NCBI RefSeq assembly: GCF_003596335.1
Contig: NZ_QZCH01000015.1
Coordinates: 54,453-118,452 of the forward strand
Origin: Motilimonas pumila
Lineage (GTDB): Bacteria > Pseudomonadota > Gammaproteobacteria > Enterobacterales > CBDFNC01
DNA: 64,000 bases
Direction of reading: 5' to 3'
In this document: piece after piece, positions 55,873 through 64,000 of the stretch
How the letters are laid out: every line of letters begins with the position of its first letter
Numbering within the stretch: position 1 is the first letter of the stretch
Position numbers and translations under genes: made by a program
The notes under the pieces: model-generated
Database searches by the model: none
What the model saw: the letters and a program-made list of their open reading frames with translations, nothing else
What the model was told of the DNA's origin: nothing

Positions 55873-55903
55873 GCTAACCGTATTACTTGACCGATAACAC
55901 CGG

Positions 55904-55928
55904 ATCCCCGCCATGTGCGGGGATTTTT
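55904..55928 (+). terminator. Rho-independent terminator of prlC
   Basis: An 8-base GC-rich stem ATCCCCGC/GCGGGGAT with a 5-base loop is followed by five T, 31 bases past the prlC stop. This separates prlC from the MscS gene. Confidence 0.9.
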
Positions 55929-56019
55929 CGTTATGGTGCGCAATGATTTTTATAGCGTTATTGGTTAGTATTTGCTGTGAAATCAATAAACAACGACTTT
56001 TGATGGTAAGGTGCGACAA

Positions 56020-57102
56020 ATGGAATGGGTGTCACAGCTGATTGAGAGCTTTAAAACCAATAACTGGATGTTTGATGTAACCATCATTCTGAGTATTACC
56101 AGCGTTGCGTTTATTTTCTGGCGCATGTTTGCCAAACGCATGACACGCCTTGTCGCCAAAACGCGGAACGGTTGGGATGATGTTATTTGGGCGGCGTTAT
56201 GGCAACCCATTAATTGGGCCATCTTAACTTTAGGCTTGGCCATGGTCGCCAGTGTATACGCACAGGCGCAGCAATCTGTGGTCAAGCAATTTATCCCTAC
56301 CGCGTTAACTTTAGTGCTAACGAGCCTGATTTGTTGGGGATTTCTGCGTTTTATTGGTCATTCTGAAAAGCGATTTATCACGATAGGGCGAGATGAAACC
56401 ACAGTAACAGCGCTAGGTAAGCTAATGCGAGCCGCGGTGTTGGTCATCGGCGCTTTGGCAATTTTCCAAACCTTGGGCTTTAGTATTTCAGGGGTACTTG
56501 CTTTTGGTGGCGTGGGTGGCTTAGTAGTCGGCATGGCTGCAAAAGACTTACTGGCGAATTTTTTCGGCGCTTTTGTGATTTATTTAGACCGCCCCTTTAA
56601 AGTGGGTGATTGGGTTCGTTCGCCGGATCGCAACATTGAAGGCACGGTAGAGCATATTGGCTGGCGGGTGACTAAAATCCGCACCTTTGATAAGCGACCA
56701 TTATACGTGCCAAACGCCATCTTCTCGAACATAGCGGTAGAAAACCCCTCGCGCATGAGTAACCGCCGGATTTACGAAACCTTGGGCATTCGCTTTGCTG
56801 ACAGTGCAAAAGTTGAGGCTATAGTGGCCGAGGTGAAAGCTATGCTACAGCAGCATCCAGAGATAGACACCAGGCAAACCTTAATAGTGAATTTTAATGC
56901 GTTTAATGCTTCTTCAATGGATTTTTTCATTTACACCTTCACTAAAACCACAGATTGGGTCTATTTTCATGAAGTGAAGCAAGAAATTTTGCTCAAAGTG
57001 ATGGCGATTATTGAGTCTCATGAGGCTGAATTTGCTTTCCCAACGCAAACTTTACATTTACCGGGTGTGGAAGCAAATCATGCTTTGAGTCCAGAGCCTT
57101 AA
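56020..57102 (+). CDS. MscS-family mechanosensitive ion channel
   Basis: 360 residues from the ATG at 56020, for which AAGGTG lies 6 bases upstream; a GTG at 56011 is less well placed. Four or five membrane helices fill residues 17-195. The pore-lining helix reads LAFGGVGGLVVGMAAKDLLANFFGAFVIYLD, and the beta domain begins DRPFKVGDWVRSPDRNIEGTVEHIGWRVTKIRTFDKRPLYVPN, the classical MscS pattern, when the pieces are read in order. It lets solutes out under osmotic downshock. The gene is separated from prlC by a terminator. Confidence 0.92.
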   Translation: MEWVSQLIESFKTNNWMFDVTIILSITSVAFIFWRMFAKRMTRLVAKTRNGWDDVIWAALWQPINWAILTLGLAMVASVYAQAQQSVVKQFIPTALTLVLTSLICWGFLRFIGHSEKRFITIGRDETTVTALGKLMRAAVLVIGALAIFQTLGFSISGVLAFGGVGGLVVGMAAKDLLANFFGAFVIYLDRPFKVGDWVRSPDRNIEGTVEHIGWRVTKIRTFDKRPLYVPNAIFSNIAVENPSRMSNRRIYETLGIRFADSAKVEAIVAEVKAMLQQHPEIDTRQTLIVNFNAFNASSMDFFIYTFTKTTDWVYFHEVKQEILLKVMAIIESHEAEFAFPTQTLHLPGVEANHALSPEP

Positions 57103-57219
57103 GTTTGAGTGAAACGTTACGTGACCCGTTGCAAATACTGGTGGGGTGCGCCTTGACCCTAAGTTAGTGGCCACTGTAGTCTGGTGAGCCGATAGAGTGA
57201 TATTTGAATAAGCTATTTA

Positions 57220-60200
57220 ATGTTTAATACCTACCTTGGTAAGTTCAGCGCGGCGTGTGTATTTCTTTGCAGTTTGATTCTGACCATGCCGCTCGCCCAT
57301 GCTAAACAAAAAGAAGTCTTGGTACTGCATTCTTATCACCAAGGCTATCAGTGGACCCGAGACCTGCAAGCTGGGGTCGAATCGATCCTGGGCGAGCAAG
57401 ATATCGCTTTGTATGTGTCTTACCTCGACAGTAAGCGCTATTTCAGCGATGAGTACATGGAGTTGTTAACTGAAGCATTTGCCCGTAAATTCGCACATCG
57501 TGATTTTGACTTGGTCATTGTCAGTGACAACAATGCCTTAATGCTGGCGAAAAACTATGGTGAGCGTCTATTTCCGAATACGCCCGTGGTATTTACCGGT
57601 ATCAATCATTACACCCCGGCATTGATTGATGGCATGAAAAAGGTAACGGGTGTGGTTGAGTCTATTGAGTTACTCGACTCCATTTCAGCAGCCTTATCTC
57701 TGATGCCCAAAACCAAAGATATTTATGTCATCGTGGATGACACTAACTCGGGACAATTATTGCAACGCGAGTTAGACCGTATTGAGCCACAAATATACCC
57801 TAGGGTGCACGTCTTGCACGATGAAACCTTCCTGACGTTGAAGCAAAAAGTGGCGCAAGTGAAAGGCGACGCCATCATTTTCTACACTACATTCTCCAGA
57901 GATCGTGATGGCAACTTTGTGGAATACGATAAAATGGTGCAGTCACTGCATGATGTGGCCAATGTGCCCATTTTTGCATCTTGGGACTATACCTTAGGTC
58001 ATGGCGTCGTCGGCGGAAAAATGATCAGTGGCTTTAGCCAAGGCGAAAAAGCGGCTCGTAAAGCGTTAGACGTCCTCAATGGGGTGCCGGTGGAAGCCGT
58101 TCTCATCGATACCAAGCCAGATAACAAATACATCTTTGACGCGACTCAGTTGCAACGCTGGCAGCTGAGTACCGCTGACCTTCCCAAAGAATCGTTGATC
58201 ATTAATCAGCAGATAGACGAGTACGACAATTACAAAGAGAACTTTTTGATCGTACTCGCGGTGATAGTGTGTCTGTGTATCATCATTGCGCTGTTACAGT
58301 TCAACGTGGTAAAGCAAAAGCGCATTCATGCCGAATTGCGTGCTAGCCGAGCCCGTTTTTCCGCGCTGTTTAATGAAGCTTTCCAAATCAACATTTTGCT
58401 TGATAGTGAAGCCAAGGTGATTCAAACCAACAAAGCTGCACTTAGCCTATTATCCCTTAACGAAGTAGACGTAATGGGGAAGAAAATTTGGCAAACCCCT
58501 TGGTGGCAGCACAGTAAAAATGAAATGCATCGATTGCAACAAGCCATTGAGCAAGTGAACATGGGGGAATTTGTTCGTTACGAAAGTCGACAGGTCAACA
58601 GCGCCGGAGCGACCGCCATCATTGATTTGTCGTTAAAGCCGGTGTTTGATGGTAATGGCCAGCTAGAACTGATTTTAGTAGAAGGTCGTGATATTAGCGG
58701 CAGTAAACAAGCCGAGATAGAGCTGCGAGAGAGTGAAGCGCGTTACCGTGTATTGCACGATGAAAATCCGTCAATGCTGTTGACGATTAACGCCCAGGGC
58801 TTGATTTTATCTTGTAACCGCTTTGGTTCTCGTTTGTTAGCTTACTCGATGGATGAGCTAGTGGGTAAAAATGTCACCCTATTGCACACTATCAATACCA
58901 GCATTGACCAGCAGATGGCTTATTTAAGTCAGTGTGCTAGTAACGCTGAAGGCTTGTTAACGAGGCAAATCCAATATCAGACTCGCTTAGGCGAAACACT
59001 TTGGCTGCAAGAGACCACTCGTAAAGTACCAGGCAAAGAACAGTTTTTCTTAGTTTGTGAAGATATTACCGAGAAAAAGCTGCTATCTGAGCAATTGTCT
59101 TATCAAGCATCACATGATTTCTTAACGGGCTTAAAAAACCGTAATTTCTTTGAAGCGCAACTTGAGAGTTATATTGAGTCGGCTAATGAAGGCACCCAGG
59201 TTCATGCCTTAATGTATCTGGACATGGATCAGTTTAAGGTGATCAACGATACCTGTGGTCACAGCGCTGGCGACGAAGTACTCAAGCAGCTGTCGACGTT
59301 ATTGACGGACAGTTTGCCCCAAACGGCGTTATTAGCCCGTTTAGGCGGGGATGAGTTTGGCGTACTGATCACCAACTGTGAACCGAGCGAAGCACTGATT
59401 CATGCCCACCGTGTCATTGATGCTGTTGCCGAACACCATTTTATTTCAGAAGAAAAGACCTTCTCATTGGGGGTCAGCATTGGTTTGGTTGAGCTGAATA
59501 ACACCAGTGGCACCAAGCAATATGTCCTCAGTTGTGCTGACACTGCGTGTTACGCGGCAAAAGATGAAGGCCGTAACCGAGTGAACGTATTTAAGCATGA
59601 CGACCAAGAGCTACAGCGTCGCCATGGTGAGATGCAATGGGTGAACAAGGTACAACAAGCGATGCGAGAGCAAAGGTTTTGTTTGTATGCGCAGCCTATT
59701 AAACGCATTTCTCAGGAAGAAGAGGAGTACTTACATTACGAAGTACTGACAAGAATGATCGACGAGAATGGTAAGTTGGCTCCTCCTGGCTTATTTATTC
59801 CTGCCGCTGAAAACTACAACCTGGCCGATAAACTTGATCGCCTTATCATAGATAAAACCTTGTTATGGTTAGCAGGTCACCCAGACCACGTTGCTAAACT
59901 GGATTTATGTTCGATTAACTTGTCTGGCCAATCGATTGGTAACAAAGACTTTGTTGAGTACTTAGTACAAGCTTTACAAGAATCGAAAGTGCCCTTGGAC
60001 AAAATTTGTTTTGAAGTGACGGAAACGGTTGCCATTGCTAACTTTAGTCACGCATCTCATTTACTCAAAGAGCTGAAAAAGCTGGGCTGTAAATTGGCCC
60101 TAGACGATTTTGGCACTGGCCTTTCTTCCTTTGGTTACTTGAAACGCTTACCTGTCGATTACCTCAAGATTGATGGCTTGTTTGTCAGAGATATTGCCGA

Positions 60201-60402
60201 CGACGAGATGGATTACGCCATGGTACGCAGTATCAATGAAGTGAGCCAGTTAATGGGTAAGCAAACCATTGCTGAGTGCGTAGAAGACGAGCGAGTATTG
60301 ATGCGCTTGTCTGAAATTGGTGTGGACTATGCCCAAGGCTACCACCTCGGTAAACCCATGCCGATAGAGATGATGGCGCTGGTCTCGTTGGCGATGGACT
60401 AG
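57220..60402 (+). CDS. Periplasmic-sensor PAS-GGDEF-EAL cyclic-di-GMP enzyme
   Basis: 1060 residues. A signal region (residues 1-28) leads into an ABC-type periplasmic binding domain, PF04392-like (VLVLHSYHQGYQWTRDLQAG), ending at a membrane helix at about 344-366. Two PAS domains (about 380-510 and 520-630) follow. The GGDEF motif is intact at 709-713, but the I-site RxxD is absent (the residues before it are PQTALLARL). The EAL domain starts with EVL at 841-843 in place of EAL, keeps DDFGTG at 962-967 and LKIDG, and ends QGYHLGKPMP. The phosphodiesterase residues look intact, so it may be bifunctional or a phosphodiesterase with a regulatory GGDEF half. Confidence 0.9.
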   Translation: MFNTYLGKFSAACVFLCSLILTMPLAHAKQKEVLVLHSYHQGYQWTRDLQAGVESILGEQDIALYVSYLDSKRYFSDEYMELLTEAFARKFAHRDFDLVIVSDNNALMLAKNYGERLFPNTPVVFTGINHYTPALIDGMKKVTGVVESIELLDSISAALSLMPKTKDIYVIVDDTNSGQLLQRELDRIEPQIYPRVHVLHDETFLTLKQKVAQVKGDAIIFYTTFSRDRDGNFVEYDKMVQSLHDVANVPIFASWDYTLGHGVVGGKMISGFSQGEKAARKALDVLNGVPVEAVLIDTKPDNKYIFDATQLQRWQLSTADLPKESLIINQQIDEYDNYKENFLIVLAVIVCLCIIIALLQFNVVKQKRIHAELRASRARFSALFNEAFQINILLDSEAKVIQTNKAALSLLSLNEVDVMGKKIWQTPWWQHSKNEMHRLQQAIEQVNMGEFVRYESRQVNSAGATAIIDLSLKPVFDGNGQLELILVEGRDISGSKQAEIELRESEARYRVLHDENPSMLLTINAQGLILSCNRFGSRLLAYSMDELVGKNVTLLHTINTSIDQQMAYLSQCASNAEGLLTRQIQYQTRLGETLWLQETTRKVPGKEQFFLVCEDITEKKLLSEQLSYQASHDFLTGLKNRNFFEAQLESYIESANEGTQVHALMYLDMDQFKVINDTCGHSAGDEVLKQLSTLLTDSLPQTALLARLGGDEFGVLITNCEPSEALIHAHRVIDAVAEHHFISEEKTFSLGVSIGLVELNNTSGTKQYVLSCADTACYAAKDEGRNRVNVFKHDDQELQRRHGEMQWVNKVQQAMREQRFCLYAQPIKRISQEEEEYLHYEVLTRMIDENGKLAPPGLFIPAAENYNLADKLDRLIIDKTLLWLAGHPDHVAKLDLCSINLSGQSIGNKDFVEYLVQALQESKVPLDKICFEVTETVAIANFSHASHLLKELKKLGCKLALDDFGTGLSSFGYLKRLPVDYLKIDGLFVRDIADDEMDYAMVRSINEVSQLMGKQTIAECVEDERVLMRLSEIGVDYAQGYHLGKPMPIEMMALVSLAMD

Positions 60403-60435
60403 TATGATGGCGCTTTTACTGATTGAATCATTGCC

Positions 60436-61194
60436 GTGCTACCACTGATCCCTGAATCCAAAGAATTGCGCCACGAAGTAGAGAAACTTTCTCACCAGTG
60501 GGGATTTCGTCTGCAGTCCTTACCCGAAGATGAGCTGGCGTTATTTTTAACCTTTGACCAGCTTGAGTTACGTAAACTGGATGAGCCTAAGTTAGGCGCT
60601 GTGGCTGTTGACTTTGCCTCTGGCGCTGTTGCTCATCGTCGCAAGTTTGGTGGTGGTAAAGGTCAAGCGATAGCAAAGGCTGTTGGCTTAAAAGGTAAAT
60701 TCTTACCCCACATAATTGATGCGACCGCAGGTTTAGGGCGAGACAGCTTTGTGTTTGCTTCGTTAGGATGCAAAGTCACCTTGATGGAGCGCTCGCCGGT
60801 TGTTGCAGCATTACTGCAAGATGGTTTAGCAAGGGCACAGCGAGACCCAGATATTGGAGCGTGGGTGCAAGAGTTGATGCAGTTACAATTTTGCTCTGGT
60901 ATTGACGCGCTTGCTCAAGCTTCAGCTGATGTGGTTTACCTCGACCCCATGTTTCCACATAAAAAAAAGAAAGCTTTGGTCAAAAAAGAAATGCGAGTAT
61001 TTCAATCCTTGGTTGGACCAGACATGGACGCCGACGAACTATTGGCACCGGCAATGGCAGCAGCGAAATATCGTGTGGTAGTGAAGCGCCCAGACTATGC
61101 TCCTTACCTCGATAACCAAAAGCCAACGATGGAAATCAAGACTAAAAGCAATCGCTTTGACGTTTATGTCAAACAAGCCATGCCAAACAGTTAA
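60436..61194 (+). CDS. rsmJ: 16S rRNA (guanine-1516-N2)-methyltransferase RsmJ
   Basis: 252 residues from a GTG start; no ATG is in frame upstream. The sequence follows E. coli RsmJ (YhiQ): [38 protein letters not shown], the SAM-binding [49 protein letters not shown] and [11 protein letters not shown]. It methylates G1516 of 16S rRNA. In E. coli it is next to prlC; here the MscS and GGDEF-EAL genes lie between them. Confidence 0.93.
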   Translation: MLPLIPESKELRHEVEKLSHQWGFRLQSLPEDELALFLTFDQLELRKLDEPKLGAVAVDFASGAVAHRRKFGGGKGQAIAKAVGLKGKFLPHIIDATAGLGRDSFVFASLGCKVTLMERSPVVAALLQDGLARAQRDPDIGAWVQELMQLQFCSGIDALAQASADVVYLDPMFPHKKKKALVKKEMRVFQSLVGPDMDADELLAPAMAAAKYRVVVKRPDYAPYLDNQKPTMEIKTKSNRFDVYVKQAMPNS

Positions 61195-61359
61195 AAATTA
61201 ATCTGTTATTAGCCTTGGTTACTTACTGTTTTGTATGATCTTCTTAAGATCTAGCCAGGGATGCACAAGTCATATTTAAATAAATCTAATTGAGAATGCT
61301 TGCTAATAACATTAACTTTGTTGATCATAGCCCTGCAGTTATGAGAAATAGAGTAGGCC

Positions 61360-61527
61360 ATGGCAACAAAAGCAAAAAGTACATCATTGTGTAAATGGAA
61401 GAAGCTTGAGATTGAAGACAACCTCAAGCTGTTGCAAAAGCTGATCAATCAGCCCCAGTTTGTGTGTAAAAAGTGTTGCCGCGCAGCCAACAGTAAAAAA
61501 AACTTGTGTAAAGCGTTGGCTATCTAA
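61360..61527 (+). CDS. Small cysteine-rich protein with C-x2-CC-x9-C pattern, copy 1
   Basis: A 55-residue frame beginning MATKAKSTSLCKWKK. The C-terminal half is FVCKKCCRAANSKKNLCK, giving Cys36, Cys39, Cys40 and Cys50. The same spacing and residues recur in the gene at 62090. The stop overlaps the stop codon of uspA on the other strand. No signal peptide; very basic. Two CxxC-like pairs in so short a chain suggest metal or cluster binding, but no family is recognised. It is shorter than the length filters of many gene finders. Confidence 0.7.
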   Translation: MATKAKSTSLCKWKKLEIEDNLKLLQKLINQPQFVCKKCCRAANSKKNLCKALAI

Positions 61528-61949
61528 TTAAGTGGCACAATTAATAAGTCACACTGTGAGCGATTGACTAATTGCTTAGCATGAGAGCTTAGCATGCTCC
61601 AAAAATCATGGTGATGACCGGCAATAATAAGGTCTGCTTCTACCTCTTGTGCTGCTTCGATTAACGCGCCTGGCATATCACCGCATACCACTTTATGTTC
61701 TTCCATGGGGTAGTCGATATTAGCCACGATGCGCTCTAATAGTACTTCATCTTCTTTGGCAATCTCTTGCTCTACTTTACTGGTATCAATACCTACCATC
61801 CCGGTATAGTTATGATTGATCAGTTGATCTATATGTATGATAGTAAGCCTAGCTTTATCAATTTCAGCTCGCAGCACTGCTTTTTCAACGAGATAGCGTG
61901 CGTCTTCGTTTAATTGAATTGCAACCACAATATGTTTGTACCCTGACAT
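61524..61949 (-). CDS. uspA: Universal stress protein A
   Basis: 141 residues. The product follows E. coli UspA: YKHIVVAIQLNEDARYLVEKAV at the start and ADLIIAGHHHDFWSMLSSHAKQLVN at the end, with the DFWS block of UspA in place of the ATP-binding loop of UspG-type proteins. It should be a dimer that accumulates in stationary phase and under many stresses. In E. coli uspA also lies near rsmJ. It converges with the small Cys-rich gene at 61360. Confidence 0.92.
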   Translation of the reverse strand: MSGYKHIVVAIQLNEDARYLVEKAVLRAEIDKARLTIIHIDQLINHNYTGMVGIDTSKVEQEIAKEDEVLLERIVANIDYPMEEHKVVCGDMPGALIEAAQEVEADLIIAGHHHDFWSMLSSHAKQLVNRSQCDLLIVPLN

Positions 61950-62089
61950 AACTATTACCCCTATCGGCCTTAGCCATCTAATTATAGTGCAGTAACTAGT
62001 TTAGAGCCGCCGATCTTGCTCAGCGTTGACATGAATCAATAAGCCAGATCCTAGAAATGACGCTAAAATAGATATGAGAGGTAGCGCCA

Positions 62090-62254
62090 ATGAAAGCGGA
62101 TTTTGTATTGTGTGATTTGAAAAAAGCAGATGTTGAAAAGCGGCTGCATCAGATTACTGAAATAGTCAGTCAGCCGCGTTTCATTTGTAAAAAGTGTTGC
62201 AGGGTGGCTAAGCAAAAAAAATACTTGTGTAAGCCTGTTGTGTTATCTGGTTAG
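62090..62254 (+). CDS. Small cysteine-rich protein with C-x2-CC-x9-C pattern, copy 2
   Basis: A 54-residue frame beginning MKADFVLCDLKKADVEKRL with GAGAGG 8 bases upstream. The C-terminal half is FICKKCCRVAKQKKYLCK, giving Cys33, Cys36, Cys37 and Cys47. The first copy at 61360 has the same block with a few substitutions, while the N-terminal halves differ. Conservation limited to the cysteine block, with a normal ribosome site, argues for real paralogous genes. uspA lies between the two copies and ftnA after them. Confidence 0.72.
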   Translation: MKADFVLCDLKKADVEKRLHQITEIVSQPRFICKKCCRVAKQKKYLCKPVVLSG

Positions 62255-62258
62255 TTCT

Positions 62259-62330
62259 TTAGATAAAAGAACACAAAAACAGTAGCATAACAAAACTCAG
62301 TATTTTCCATTCTTTAAATAACAGTTCCAT
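62259..62330 (-). CDS. Possible 23-residue single-helix membrane peptide
   Basis: The minus-strand frame reads MELLFKEWKILSFVMLLFLC-SFI. AAAGGAG lies 9 bases before the ATG, a strong ribosome site. The product would be a short charged start followed by one membrane helix. An inverted repeat TTGTAA-TTTT-TTACAA is at 62345-62360, just upstream. It resembles small regulatory membrane peptides in form only. Too short to prove from one sequence. Confidence 0.4.
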   Translation of the reverse strand: MELLFKEWKILSFVMLLFLCSFI

Positions 62331-62519
62331 GTGCTTAGCTCCTTTGTAATTTTTTACAATTCTATCAGGGGGCTAATGACGGAGTTGTGACAAAATTCAA
62401 AAAAAGTCAGAAATCACTTGCATGTTAAGTATGCTTCATCTACCGCTAATGTGTTGCTTGTTATCCCCCTCTATCTTATGTAAAAATGTTTAAACAGTAT
62501 AAAGACGTTAGGAATGCAG

Positions 62520-63062
62520 ATGTTAAAAGCAAACATGGTTGAAAAGTTGAATGAGCAAATCAATTTAGAGTTTTACTCTTCAAACTTATACCTACAAATG
62601 AGCGCTTGGTGTGAAGACCAAGGCTTAGAAGGTGCAGCAGTTTTCTTGCGCGGCCACGCTAAAGAAGAAATGGAACATATGCATCGCCTATTTACTTATG
62701 TCAGTGAAACAGGTGCATTGCCAATTCTTGGTACAGTAGAAGCGCCGCCACACGAATTTGCTTCTTTAACAGAAGTATTTCAATCAACTTATGAGCATGA
62801 GTGCATGATCACTCAAAAGATTAACGAGCTGGCTCATGTGGCATTTAGCTCACAAGACTACTCAACGTTTAACTTCTTACAGTGGTACGTTTCAGAGCAA
62901 CACGAAGAAGAAAAGCTATTTAAAACGATTCTCGATAAAATTGATTTACTAGGCAGTGACAAGCAAGCCCTTTACTTTATCGATAAAGAATTAGCTGAAT
63001 TGTCTAAAACAGGCGGCAGCACGATTTTAGAAGCTGCTACCGCAGAAGAAGCTGGCTTCTAA
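62520..63062 (+). CDS. ftnA: Non-heme ferritin FtnA
   Basis: 180 residues from the ATG at 62520 ([21 protein letters not shown]), with AGGA 7 bases upstream; an ATG two codons earlier is too close to the ribosome site. The sequence follows E. coli FtnA throughout: [34 protein letters not shown] with ferroxidase Glu and His, [20 protein letters not shown], and [10 protein letters not shown]. It oxidises and stores iron as a 24-mer. It is a little longer at the C-terminus than the E. coli protein. Confidence 0.95.
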   Translation: MLKANMVEKLNEQINLEFYSSNLYLQMSAWCEDQGLEGAAVFLRGHAKEEMEHMHRLFTYVSETGALPILGTVEAPPHEFASLTEVFQSTYEHECMITQKINELAHVAFSSQDYSTFNFLQWYVSEQHEEEKLFKTILDKIDLLGSDKQALYFIDKELAELSKTGGSTILEAATAEEAGF

Positions 63063-63073
63063 AATAGTGATGG

Positions 63074-63110
63074 TTGGCAGAATGAGGGCTTAAGCCTGAG
63101 ATTCTGCCAA
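63074..63110. terminator. Possible shared terminator between ftnA and the gamma-CA-like gene
   Basis: TTGGCAGAAT (63074-63083) pairs with ATTCTGCCAA (63101-63110) as a 10-base stem, and the interior GGCTTAAGCC is itself self-complementary. On the plus strand the tail is GTATTCGTTTTT. The stem overlaps the last codons of the minus-strand gene. Confidence 0.45.
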
Positions 63111-63635
63111 GTATTCGTTTTTCAACCTCACGTAGTTGTCTGCTGACTGCGGTAGAAAAGCCAATTCCTGTTCACTTAAAGCTCTCGCTTGCTTCACTGG
63201 TGAACCAACGTATAAAAAACCCGATTCAAGTTTCTTTCCTGGCGGTACTAAACTGCCCGCACCAATAATTACGTCATTACCCACAACTGCATTGTCTAAA
63301 ACAATGGCGCCCATACCGACTAACACACGATCGCCAATGGTACATCCATGCAACATGGCTTTATGGCCAATCGTAACGTCATCACCAATGATTAACGGGT
63401 AACCCGCGGGATTTTGCTCTGTTTTACGAGTGACGTGTAACACAGTGCCATCTTGAATATTGGTGCGAGCACCAACACGTATGACATTTACGTCACCGCG
63501 CGCAGCGACCAATGGCCAAACACTGGCGTCCTCCGCCAATTCAATATCACCGATCAGTACTGACGCTTCATCTATATAGACAGATTTGGCTGCCTTAGGG
63601 CGAATGCCTTTGTAACTTCTTATTGCATGATTCAT
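63090..63635 (-). CDS. Gamma-carbonic anhydrase family protein (YrdA-like, hexapeptide repeat)
   Basis: 181 residues from the ATG at 63635, behind CAGGAG; an earlier start at 63680 is less well placed. A left-handed beta-helix is made of hexapeptide repeats: SVLIGDIELAEDASVWPLVAARGDVN, IRVGARTNIQDGTVLHV, LIIGDDVTIGHKAMLHGCTIGDRVLVGMGAIV. The zinc-site histidines of gamma carbonic anhydrases are at VLHV, IGHK and LHGC. E. coli YrdA has 184 residues. Activity as a carbonic anhydrase is uncertain for this branch. Confidence 0.88.
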   Translation of the reverse strand: MNHAIRSYKGIRPKAAKSVYIDEASVLIGDIELAEDASVWPLVAARGDVNVIRVGARTNIQDGTVLHVTRKTEQNPAGYPLIIGDDVTIGHKAMLHGCTIGDRVLVGMGAIVLDNAVVGNDVIIGAGSLVPPGKKLESGFLYVGSPVKQARALSEQELAFLPQSADNYVRLKNEYLAESQA

Positions 63636-63767
63636 TGCTATCTCCTGTTTCAAGCTGACATTAGCATAATAAACAGCCATAACAAGGCTCTGAACAGGAG
63701 TAACTTGTGGATAAGCGTTGGGTAACGTGTGGCTGAAAATTAATTACGATTTTATTACAAAAAGGGC

Positions 63768-63795
63768 TTGCGCCAAATCCGTTTCTCCCTATAAT
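63768..63795 (+). promoter_or_regulatory. rRNA operon promoter P1
   Basis: TTGCGC at 63768-63773 and TATAAT at 63790-63795, 16 bases apart, followed by the GC-rich discriminator GCGCAACC. An AT-rich stretch (63734-63763) sits where an UP element would be. The GC-rich discriminator is typical of promoters under stringent control. Confidence 0.75.
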
Positions 63796-63917
63796 GCGCA
63801 ACCACTGACACGGCAGACCAGCTCACTAAGGGCAAGGGTCACAAGCCAATCAGTCTGGTTCAAAAGCAAGGCTTTTAACTGGGAAAGAAAATTCGATAAT
63901 TTAATGCAAATTAACGG

Positions 63918-63945
63918 TTGACTTTCAAACCGGCTAGCGTAGAAT
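63918..63945 (+). promoter_or_regulatory. rRNA operon promoter P2
   Basis: TTGACT at 63918-63923 and TAGAAT at 63940-63945, 16 bases apart, followed by the discriminator GCGCAGCC. It lies 150 bases downstream of P1 and has the same GCGCA start region. Confidence 0.78.
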
Positions 63946-63980
63946 GCGCAGCCCTGACGAGGCGAAACGCTTCAGTCAAA

Positions 63981-63992
63981 TGTTCTTTAACA
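63981..63992 (+). promoter_or_regulatory. rRNA leader boxA antitermination site
   Basis: TGTTCTTTAACA matches the rrn boxA consensus TGCTCTTTAACA except at one base. It lies at the very end of the window, 36 bases after P2, so a 16S rRNA gene should follow within some 200 bases beyond base 64000. Confidence 0.88.
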
Positions 63993-64000
63993 ATTAGCAA

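Overview
The window reads as chromosomal DNA of a marine-type gammaproteobacterium (Alteromonadales/Vibrionales grade). The reasons are a gor-prlC-rsmJ-uspA neighbourhood like that of enterics, an sdaC-sdaB pair, metE with MetJ-like and MetR-like sites, a RimK operon, an HdfR-like regulator, many cyclic-di-GMP and histidine-kinase proteins, and an enteric/Vibrio-style rRNA leader (two promoters and boxA) at the right edge. The species cannot be fixed from the sequence alone. I see no prophage, CRISPR array, transposase or tRNA gene.

Layout. 1-3 kb: a two-adaptor RND efflux operon (minus strand, pump cut by the left edge). 3.3-7.1 kb: small membrane and hypothetical proteins, a Fur-box-preceded small gene, a CHMI-type tautomerase and a class V aminotransferase. 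7.3-11.5 kb: a two-component module of a DNA-binding HTH-receiver protein and a 1205-residue hybrid kinase. 11.5-14.9 kb: an HdfR-like LysR regulator and the operon rimK / M14-type peptidase / rimB. 15.1-19.4 kb: serine deaminase, serine importer and a ThrE-type exporter. 19.6-29.4 kb: a TPR-GGDEF cyclase, a HAD phosphatase, metE divergent from an AlkC-like DNA glycosylase, a tandem Usp protein, and a polar amino acid ABC transporter. 29.9-36 kb: lipoproteins and hydrolases.

36-50 kb looks accessory. It holds a 1735-residue secreted chimera (LamG-like, metallophosphatase, FN3-like, beta-helix) whose stop codon lies in the terminal repeat of a small palindromic MITE-like element, then DUF1499 and hypothetical genes. 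A LysR regulator follows, heading three consecutive DUF1254/DUF1214 genes and an HSL-type hydrolase. The promoter regions of the DUF1254 operon and of the hydrolase share unusual palindromic sequence words, so I read them as one candidate regulon. This is the best candidate here for an undescribed system.

50-64 kb returns to core genes: gorA, a histidine kinase, prlC with a sigma-32-like promoter, an MscS channel, a periplasmic-sensor GGDEF-EAL protein, rsmJ, uspA, ftnA and a gamma-carbonic-anhydrase-like protein. On either side of uspA lie two very short paralogous genes (55 and 54 residues) with an identical C-x2-CC-x9-C pattern, and beside ftnA a possible 23-residue membrane peptide. The window ends inside the leader of an rRNA operon, and 16S rRNA should begin just past base 64000.
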